Assembly: GCF_003265705.1 (NCBI RefSeq)
Contig: NW_020312849.1
Coordinates: 1,646,824 to 1,710,823 of the forward strand
Direction: 5' to 3'
DNA length: 64,000 bases
DNA from: Callorhinus ursinus
Lineage: Eukaryota; Chordata; Mammalia; Carnivora; Otariidae
In this document: positions 55,300 through 64,000 of the stretch, piece by piece
Layout: each line of letters starts with the position of its first letter
Position numbering within the stretch: position 1 is the stretch's first letter
The notes under the pieces: model-generated
Seen by the model: the letters and a program-made list of their open reading frames with translations, nothing else
Database searches by the model: none
Told to the model about the DNA's origin: nothing
Program-made: the position numbers and the translations under genes

Positions 55300-58200
55300 A
55301 TGGAAAACGAAATGCAAAAAATCATACTTAAAATTTTTTGAGGGTAAAACTAAGTCATTCGTTGAATTTCCTTCCTTCCTTCCTTCAAGAATCAAATTGA
55401 AAATGAGAGCGGAAGTGTATATAATGCCAAAATCTTGATATATCCTTATATAAATCTTAACATTCCATATTTTTTCTAGGAAATGAAATTTTATTCGTAG
55501 GTCGATTTCTGGAGGATGGGGGCTTTCTTGAATAAACCATTTTATGACTTTCATATATAGACATCATGAAAAGACAAATGTTTAGATTCTAATATTGATA
55601 CATTCATAAATGGAATTCATTTTGAATATTACTGTTTCTTCAGCGATTTAACTTTACACTATACTTTCAGTCTTTCTCAGCTGAACATTTACACACATAA
55701 ATGATTTTCACATTGACAGCTATAGTTTTTCTGGGTGGCATTTAAATTAATACACATCTTCCAAAATAATCACATGAATCTATCTTGTAAGCAATAGTAA
55801 ATATTGACAAACATCAAGATTCCAGGTATCCTGCTCTTATAAACAAGTATGTTTTTAGCAGCTAAAAAACAGTCAGCTATGGTTATAATTGTAGTATTAT
55901 TATTGGTTAACCTTTTATTTTTATCTAAGATATAAAGATGGCACATTCATTCTCTAAAACATAAATTTGTATTAAATATTAATTTTCTAATGAGAAGTGG
56001 TTATATTTGCACTTTGCCACACACAATTCTCTATTAACGGGAACTCTTGTATTTCCATTTCTATCTTCAACCTAATACCCAGCCAACATAATTTTTAGTG
56101 TCAGGGAATCAGGGTCAAATTTTATTAGATTTTAGGAATCAGATCAGACTTTCTGATCTCTAATAGAGTATTTCCTTTTAGAAAAAATGAAACTCAAACA
56201 ACATCAGTTCGCCAGTTGGAATTGTGATAAATTGACAAATGTTGTCCAGTGTCTACGTCTGCTGGCTAATGTCTCTCACCTCGTTATCTAGTCCACACAG
56301 TATTACCCGTTAGCGATAATAGTAACTTATTTGAGTCCACTTAAGGAACTGATTGTTCACATTCTATTATCCTACCAACATCATCTGTAGTTTTTTTAAA
56401 AAAATTTATTCTGACTTTTCTTTAGTGTTGCTAAACATTGTTTTGCCGATCTCAAGAGAATGCCTACAATCATTTTCCACTTCTAGTGATTATACACTGT
56501 TTTGAAATCTAGGGGTATTTCCCTAAAAAAAAAGATAGGGCTTTCCTCAGCCTGTGCAAGTAAATACACTAATAAATGTACAAATGGAGCCTACAAAACA
56601 TAATTGATATTCCCCAGTGTTTGTCATTACCAGATATAAAATTAGGTGCTTAAACAATAGCATTAAACCTTTGAAGCTGCTCAGGTGCCAGTCTTTGCCT
56701 GAGTAAGACACTGACTAGATTTTCATAGCGAGGCTGGCCTTTCCCAAGTATCAAATCTGCTACCGGGGAGTATTTGATTCAATATTAATGTATGTAAAAC
56801 AGAACAGTCATGGAAAGATGCAGTTTTCAATTAGTTGTTTTAATTTGTGATTTATTTAAATATTAACAGTATGAATAAAATGCACTTGTGTGTGTATGTG
56901 TGTATATATGTGTGTGTGGGGGGGTAAGCTATTTACAGTTAATGCCATGTATACATTTTTATGTGTAGAAAATGAAAATACTCATTGATTAGCCCTTTTG
57001 AGGCTTTTGAACAACTGTTTCTTTTTCCTGCTTTCCTACGACTCTTTGAGGATTTAGATAATTCATACAAGGTATGTACACAATCACACCCATAGTATGT
57101 ACATCCTAGTCACACACTTAACACGGAGAGGATGTGTGAGGAATGTAAATCATCCTGGTGGTCAAAGAACTGACCTTACCTATGACGAATGGCATGGTTA
57201 ATTAACCTGGCATATTTAGTAACATGCCAATGTACTGCCAACGTATTCAGCCTTTTAGATAATTATGTTATCGACTCTCAGAGATGATTAAAAAACAAAA
57301 CAAAACAAAAAAAAAACAGCCCTTTCTCACCTTCAAAAATGAAAGGACAAATTCTGTTACTGACTACATATACACACTTCCATTGGCTTTATTCATTTTT
57401 ATACATGTGCCTACTGATGGCCCAACTGGGTTTTGAAATGGGACACAGCATGTGATTTTTTTCTACACATAAAAAGAGAAAACCAACCACTCACAGACTG
57501 TATACACTCACAAAATGTATTGACACACCACAACCAGCTACAGTATTATGCACAACATATTGTTCACACATTAGTACAGCAGAGATAAATACATTTAGAA
57601 ATTTAGTAATTATTAGTATATTTCTTTCTTGAGTTTTCAGGCCCTGTTGGCCTTTCTCAGCCTCAGGAAAAGCTATCTCCAGATGTCCTTAAAACAAAAA
57701 TTAGTCTCTCCTCTCCTCTAGGGATGGAGGAGCATGACTATAATACTGCAATCTTCTGATTTACCAACGTCGATTTAAGATGTGATTGAAAAACATTATG
57801 AAAAATAATTCACTCAAAGATGTGTCCTAAAATAAATGCTAAGGAATCTCAACTAAAATCATGAAGAGATCCCGATAAACATGGGTATGTCCCTTCTACC
57901 CACTCAACATAGTTTGCTCTATACATAGTCTTTACATGATATTAAAGCAATGATATGAATCAGAAAAAAATTGTTTTCTGCTTAAAAGTTTTGTTGAATA
58001 GACACTTTACTTTTTTAAATTAACAAAGAGTAATGCTAGCTGCAATGTTAAAAAACAAGCTATAATTTTCACCCCGCAAATAAATGGGTAACATCCCATT
58101 ATAAGAGATCAATAAGGAAGTTAGCATTTCTCTCCCATTTATTTCTCTTTAACACACTTAAATCACTAGGGCATTTCTCATCATAGTTATCACCATGCTG

Positions 58201-59445
58201 GTTGGTCATCAGAATCTTTTTCTGAAGTGTAAAATATGTGACTTATTCCTATTGTTTTGCAGCCAATTGATTCTGAGCTTGAACTGAAAAAAAAGACTCG
58301 AAGGATTAGTACTTAGAAATGCCCATCTGGAACATCATTTTCTGTAAGGCATTATTTGAGGCCCCTTTTGAAACGTGTACTCATGTTTTAGTTATTTTAC
58401 ATTTGGAACCCATTTTTTCATAGCTAAGGCTGGTAATCCTCTGGGCAGAGTTAACTGAATTGCTTTTCTACACGCAAGTGTCCAGGAAGAGTAATTACTC
58501 TATGACTAAATGTCCCTCCATTTCAAAAAAGTTTTGGGTTGGAGTGGTCTTGAATTCTAAGCTTGCAAGACTTTTTGACTCCTTTGTCTTGGTTAGAATT
58601 AAGACAGAGATGTCAACCATATCCCTGCTAACACTTACCAGTGCCGTACCTCTTTATGGAGCTCCTAAATAAGCTTTCCTAGCAAGAAAGCAGAAATTAT
58701 GCCTTTGCTTATTTGTGGGTTACAGTCAGTCTTCATGGAGCAAACCATATTACAGAATGGTGTGCCCATATAGATGCACTTGCTGGTATAACTGCCTCTT
58801 TTTGGCACATTATTGCTTGGCTTTAATTTCATTTTCAACAGTCTTTATTCTCATGATGAGTATCTGAGATTATCTGGGTCTTAAAAAAAAATACCAAACT
58901 TGTGAATAACATCTTGTTGCACCATCCTGGCCTCCAAGGTCATTTCACCAAGGCCCATGGTGATTTAAATGTTCATCATCACCTTGATTTCACTGATAGT
59001 CGACAGTAATTTTTCAGGATTTTTTGTTGTTTCTATCTACAGGTATATACAGATGTATTGGATTTACTTTGAGAGAGGTTATTTGGTTGTGGCAAGTGAG
59101 TAGTTTAGCTGGTGAATGTTCACAGTTTAGAGTAGCTGTAATGACCTCTGGCAGATGTCACTGATCACTTGTGAGACAGAATTTTTCCACCTCAATCCAT
59201 CTTCATTTATGTCCTTGGTCATCACAAATCAAGTTCATCTGATTTCTGTAGCCAAGGAGAATTTTTTTTTTCCCCAAGAGTAGAATAAAGTTCATGGATT
59301 TGTTTCAGTATTTACAAGACTATTTTTTCCCCTTTCGCAAAAATGTCTAAAATTTTGTAGACATCCTTAAGCCCATGTGTCTGCACAGATGACAGCTATA
59401 ATTACTCAGCCAGTTACAGAATTTCATGAAGAAGGATATAGTTAT
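55300..59445. other. Repeat-poor AT-rich 4.1 kb
   Basis: Apart from a TG run (56887-56922) and short A-runs I recognise no transposon in this stretch, in contrast to the rest of the window. No coding exon can be supported. It could be a long 3' UTR on the minus strand or conserved non-coding DNA, which is inference from repeat depletion and the poly(A)-like site at 55294. Confidence 0.4.
56887..56922. repeat. Imperfect (TG)n microsatellite
   Basis: TG units interrupted by TA. It follows an AATAAA on the plus strand near 56874. Confidence 0.9.
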
Positions 59446-59461
59446 AAGAATGGACAGGAGA

Positions 59462-59663
59462 GGGGTGCCTGTGTGGCTCAGTTGGTTAAGCGACTGCCTT
59501 CAGCTCAGGTCATGATCCTGGAGTCCCGGGATCGAGTCCCGCATCGGGCTCCCTGCTCGGCAGGGAGTCTGCTCCTCCCTCTGACCCTCCCCCCTCTCAT
59601 GCTCTCTCTCTCTCTTTCTCTCTCTCAAATAAATAAATAAAATCTTTAAAAAAAAAAAAAAAA
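59462..59663 (+). mobile_element. SINEC, very young
   Basis: GGGGTGCCTGTGTGGCTCAG, a B-box-like GGGATCGAGTCCC, CTCCCCCCTCTCATGCTCTC and a tail ending in about seventeen pure A. Perfect 15-bp duplications AGAATGGACAGGAGA lie at 59447-59461 and 59664-59678. The pure tail and exact duplication make this one of the youngest insertions in the window. Confidence 0.97.
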
Positions 59664-61758
59664 AGAATGGACAGGAGATTCAGCATATCACCTGTTACTT
59701 GCCAGGTGGCAGCAGCTGACCCACATTTGGAGAGATTCAACCAAAAGGGCCACACATGTCATCAAAGAACATTGCTAGCAGAGAACAAAATGCTCAGATA
59801 TCAATATAAAATAGCAAACACTGAAGCAGACATGGACAAGACTTCTGATTCACCGTGTAGACAAACAGGGGTGGGGACAAGATGGTCAGCTCATTTATCC
59901 AAGATACTGCTGAGTTCACCGTGTTATCATCACAAAGGGAAATTCACAGGCCTCATTTCTCAAATACCATTTAGGACAAAGCAAGAGAGAGTAAAGAGCA
60001 TCATCTCCATGGCAATTGTAGACGATGAGTAAATCAGACAAGTCAAGGCCTTCACACGGCTGCAAGGGCCCAATTTTCAGTAAAAACACATATACATATA
60101 CGCAAACCTTATCCTAAGGTATTGTTTTCCTTTATATTGATTCTTAAAAAGTAGACAAGGGATGTGGTGAATTACATGGTACTAGAAATGGACAAATTTT
60201 TTAACACTTGCACAATATGTAGGAGGAATAGAAGACAGTTTCTCACATTTTGGCAGCAAAACAGTAACAGAGTGGATACAGCAAAGGCCAAACAATTTAC
60301 ATTAACAGCATACTCATATATATCCTCTGTAAACACATCTTAAAGTCACATTGTATTATATTCTTCATGTGGTATATACAGGTACTCCCAGAATGATGGG
60401 AACTCCTAGAGATGAGAGGAATAACATTGGAATAAGCTAGGAACAATAAAACCTCAATACTCTCAAATGCAACCAAAGGTCATTTTCTTCTTGTTTTCTA
60501 CTTTAAAATGGCAAGCTCCTACCAAGGATTTGTTTCCAAAATTCAATCTCTAGTGTATATGTTACACATGCATATTCACTACAGTTTATTTAAGTTTTGA
60601 TATGTAAGCAATAACGTGAAGGATACTGGTATCCAAAATAACAATTATCAGACAATTCTAAAGATTAAGAAATCATCAAAAATCGAATTATATTCATATA
60701 GCTGAACTTGTCAAGGTAGGAAAACATACCAATATATTTTATAAATACTTCATTTTGGATGCAAACAAAAAGGTTTCTTTGATCTAACAAAATGTTCATC
60801 TTATGCCATTGGTCCAAAACACAAACATAAATGAGGGTTTTACTGTATGTAAAGCAGTTGCTCTGTGGCATCAGAGAAAGAGCACTGAAGATAAACATAT
60901 GACAGCTGAAGCAATGACATTTTTCTTGTGGTCATTAAAATAGAAAAAAAAATCAATATTTAAATTCTAGTATTCACTGGGTACGCTGTAAAGCGTCCTA
61001 ATGTCTCATTATCTTCCAGACACTGTGTTCTAATCCATCTCTCTTACACTACTGGCTTAAGAAATATTTTATATTTATTTACCCAATAAGGTATTTCCTC
61101 CATATATTCCAATGACTAAAAAGCATTTAGGAGGAGGAAAACATCTAAAAGAAATTAAGGACAAAACCAACTTTCAAACTGGTGTGTGTCATACAGGTAA
61201 GCCGAGGTAGAGCCAAACAAGCTGAAAGAATCTGCCACGAAAACTGTTTTGCACTTTCATTTGTTGAATGAACCCAAGGAGTCACGACCGATGTACTGAA
61301 TGTCAATGGTGTGTTACAGACTGAAGGGAAGGAAAATCTTCACATCAAGGTTTTATGCGGTGAGTACTTAGGGTATCATAAAGCAAAAGCATGGCTTGTC
61401 TTCAATAGGCTCCTTATTTAGCCATTTGATGGTCTAGTTCACCAGTGTTTTGAAAAGCTGTTCCTTCCTGAAGAGTCAATAAACGACCAAACAAGAAAGG
61501 TTTTGTACTATTTTGTGACAATCTCTGGAGTGTGGGAGAAGTAAAGGTGAAGAGTTAAACAATTAAAGCTTAAGAAGGAAAGGCTAGTTCCAGTACCAAA
61601 GAAAACCAGTAAAAGGTACTCCATCAAACAGGAAGACTTAACTTTGAGAGGCACAACCGCAACGCTAAATTTAGTTTTAAGTAATTCAATGCAATTTTCT
61701 TAATTTGTTTCATGTGCGACAAATGCTGACAACTCTCTTAGGCCTCTGCCTCATTTTT

Positions 61759-61845
61759 AACTTGAACTATTTATAATTTATAAATTTTATAATTTATAAA
61801 TCTGGAATTACAAATTTATAATTTAACTTTAGCTATTTATAATTC
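61759..61845. repeat. AT-rich palindromic repeats
   Basis: TTTATAATTTATAAA-type palindromes are repeated, framed by a direct repeat (AACTTGAACTATTTATAATT at 61759 and AACTTTAGCTATTTATAATT about 66 bases later). It could fold into hairpins. Confidence 0.75.
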
Positions 61846-62499
61846 ACGTGGTTATGCCAAACTCATGAAAATAAGTATTACCAGATGCTAAAGTCTTCTT
61901 TTTCTACTATTTTAATGCAGGAACAGCCTGTTCTAGCCACTTCCCAGCACAGGATTACCTGGGGCCCACCCATCTGGAGCGGGTACTGTTGAGAGCTGCT
62001 ACTGTGTACACAGGGTGTTCTCTGTGGATACACAGCATGCATGCAACGTGTGAGGGAGGGAGGCGGGCAGGAAGGGGTAGGAGTGAGATTATAGCCTGGC
62101 AGAGGCGTCTCCAACAAAAGCCACACGAACGCTACTACAAATGGGTATTCAAGGCCAAAAGAGAGAGTTTTAGATTAAATCTCTCACCATTCGTAGTAAT
62201 TTGATCGCTCATTTGATGGCAATTTCAACTTCAGGTAGTGCTCTTAAAAGAGGCCAATTGGTAAGAAACGGATAAAGGCACCTCATTAAAAAAATTCATT
62301 TTAAGTTCCAAAGTATAAGAACTGTAATTTCTGGAGCGCTGTGACTGGAGGCTATTTAGGCAGTCTTCATACACACTCCAATTGCTTTGAAAGAAACCAA
62401 TGGCTATATACTAATTTGGGTTGTGCCCAGTTTAGCATATGGTGTTAAAGTTCAGGTATGATTTTTCCCTATATGTGCAGAATCTGCAAAATTCTCTTT

Positions 62500-62545
62500 T
62501 GAGAATTTTGAGAAATTTTGAGAAATTTAAAAAAAAAAAAAAAGG
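62500..62545. repeat. Tandem TTTTGAGAA units with A-run
   Basis: Three near-copies of a 10-base unit (GAGAATTTTGAGAAATTTTG) precede about fifteen A. Confidence 0.85.
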
Positions 62546-64000
62546 CCAAAACAGAGATTGTGAGCTTCCTGCACAAATGGCATTTTTTGAGTCTCCAGAG
62601 AGAGAGAACACATGGCCAGACACTCTTTTCTGGCTCATCAAGGGGAATGAGCTCAGACAAGGTAACCAGTGAGCACCTCTCCCACGTTGAACAATCTGAT
62701 TTTCTAAATGCAAGGGGGAGACCAGCGATCTCCCTACAATGAATCTAGGAGGGGAAACCTTTCCAGGGCCCTATCTCATTTCCCTCTTCCACACTCCCAC
62801 AGCTCTCAAGCCACTGCTGGTCATCCCAGTCTAGTGCCCTGCAAGACACTTGTGGGTATGAAGGACACACTCCTCCTCTGGAGACAGGTGCAGGCTGAAC
62901 TCAAACAGGTGTCTATAGTCTCAAAAACTATGGCCCATCCGAAGCTCAAACCACGTTTTAGTAAAGGCCTCTTTTATCGGATTTGAAGGATGAGATACAA
63001 TGGTATTTCTCTTAAAATCAGTAAGTTCACACAGGTTACCTTTTTACTACAGATGAGAAACTTAGCAATTAGATGATATTCGTCTACATAACAAAAACTG
63101 TGAGGACGCTCTGTTCTATTTGGTGTTGACTATATTTTCTATTAGAAGCTACTGAACAAGTAACTATTAAACAAGCAAGTCAAAAGAAAAATAGAAACTG
63201 CATCCTGTTTACAGGAGTCGAAATTAAATATATTGCTTTTCCTTACTTTTTTTTTTCAACACAGAAAAGAGAGTGTTTGGTAAACTGGCTATTTATAATT
63301 CCTTGCCGAAACCTTAACACTCTCAGTAGAATGTTTTTGGAGAACCTACACAACACACACTTTAGTATTATTAATAATTCGATGACTCCTTCCAAGAATT
63401 CAGTTGATATACTTCTTCTAAAGAAATATGAATTTAATCTAGTCAGAATCAGAGATGCCCCTTGCCTTCAGTGCAGGGAAATCTGTATATATAAATTCAT
63501 GTTTTATATGGATAGTATTCATACTCAAGAGCTTGGTTAATTTTCCTAATATAACTTTCTTACATTTATTAACAGTATAACAAGGTTTACAAAAACAGCT
63601 ATCTGCAGGATGTTTACAAATATTAATTCATGTTTGGTATTTAATGCATTTACGTGCTTTTACTTAATGTCATCTGGCCTAAGAGTGAGTCAAAATTTTC
63701 TTCACATTTTTTACATTTTAGTTCTTATCTATTTAAATTTTGTGTGTTCGTGGCATTCTTATTGCAATACGACTAGAAAGTCTAACAGTGTTTTTGCTAG
63801 TAGTGTTTTTGCTATTTTTAATATTAAGCAGGGATTTTAATGGAAATACCACAGTGTGATAAATTGAGGCAGTAATACAAAGCGACACGTTTAATGGATA
63901 ATGCTAGTTCCAGAAGCAACATCACAATAAAAAAAACCCAGTGAATATTATTTCCTCTTAATCAAGGTCATGAACCTTCAGGGAAGCTTTCTTCTCTTCT

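Larger units (their letters stand above)
59680..64000. other. Repeat-poor 4.3 kb to the window end
   Basis: No transposon family or exon is recognised. Frames such as 59667-60032 (121 codons, plus, starting inside the SINE duplication) and 62708-62986 show no domain. Small simple patterns occur at 61759-61845 and 62500-62545. It probably continues the region to the left of the SINE. Confidence 0.4.

Noticed and set aside
56874..56922. Plus-strand poly(A) site (AATAAA plus GT-rich run)
   Set aside because: The GT-rich part is a microsatellite and nothing upstream suggests a plus-strand gene, so a chance match is more likely.

Overview
The window is vertebrate nuclear DNA from a carnivoran mammal. 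The clearest evidence is about seventeen copies of the carnivore tRNA-Lys-derived SINE (SINEC/CAN-SINE), recognised by the head GCCTGGGTGGCTCAG, the pyrimidine-rich middle and the AAATAAATAAAATCTT tail. The body of the young copies, with CCCTGCTTGTGTTC or CCTCCCCCCTCTCATGC, resembles arctoid caniforms (bear, seal, mustelid group) rather than dog or cat. That narrower placement is inference from memory of the subfamilies. I found no convincing protein-coding exon, tRNA, rRNA, CRISPR array or prokaryotic feature. Short open frames are scattered through the window, and most lie inside repeats or look like chance.

Layout. Positions 1-1708 hold the CpG-rich 5' UTR of a young L1 on the minus strand, truncated by the window edge, inserted in an older L1. 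Positions 3560-5950 hold a fossil Tigger-type DNA transposase fragment split by an L1 tail, then an L1 ORF1 stretch without ORF2 (HAL1-like). From 7.1 to 14.5 kb there are an inverted (twin-primed) L1, MER5A, MIR and L2 pieces, SINEs and a class I ERV solo LTR. From 14.7 to 20.3 kb there are nested SINEs, degenerate L1, MaLR LTR pieces and a second ERV LTR with a CCTT target duplication. From 21.9 to 25.1 kb an L2 is split by an L1 that contains two CA microsatellites, followed by L1, MLT1 and a short young L1 tail. From 27.0 to 29.5 kb two L1 3' portions lie head to tail. From 30 to 37 kb there are L2 pieces (one carrying a complete MER5A with its 8-bp duplication), MIR and L1. From 40 to 43.4 kb there are a young SINE, a third ERV LTR and a three-level nest of LTR, Tigger MITE and SINE. 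From 46.0 to 49.96 kb lies an old L1 with 5' UTR, ORF1 part and reverse transcriptase part but a large internal deletion. From about 55.2 kb to the end, repeats almost disappear apart from one young SINE.

Nothing here works as a pathway. The window is an archive of retrotransposition, and target-site duplications let many insertions be ordered in time. The most useful leads are the long antisense open frame in the young L1 5' UTR, the nested insertions with exact duplications, a strong G-run near 40.1 kb, and the repeat-poor right-hand 9 kb with a well-formed minus-strand poly(A) site at its left edge. That last region could be the 3' UTR of a gene lying to the right, but this is unproven. 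I did not find a previously undescribed system.
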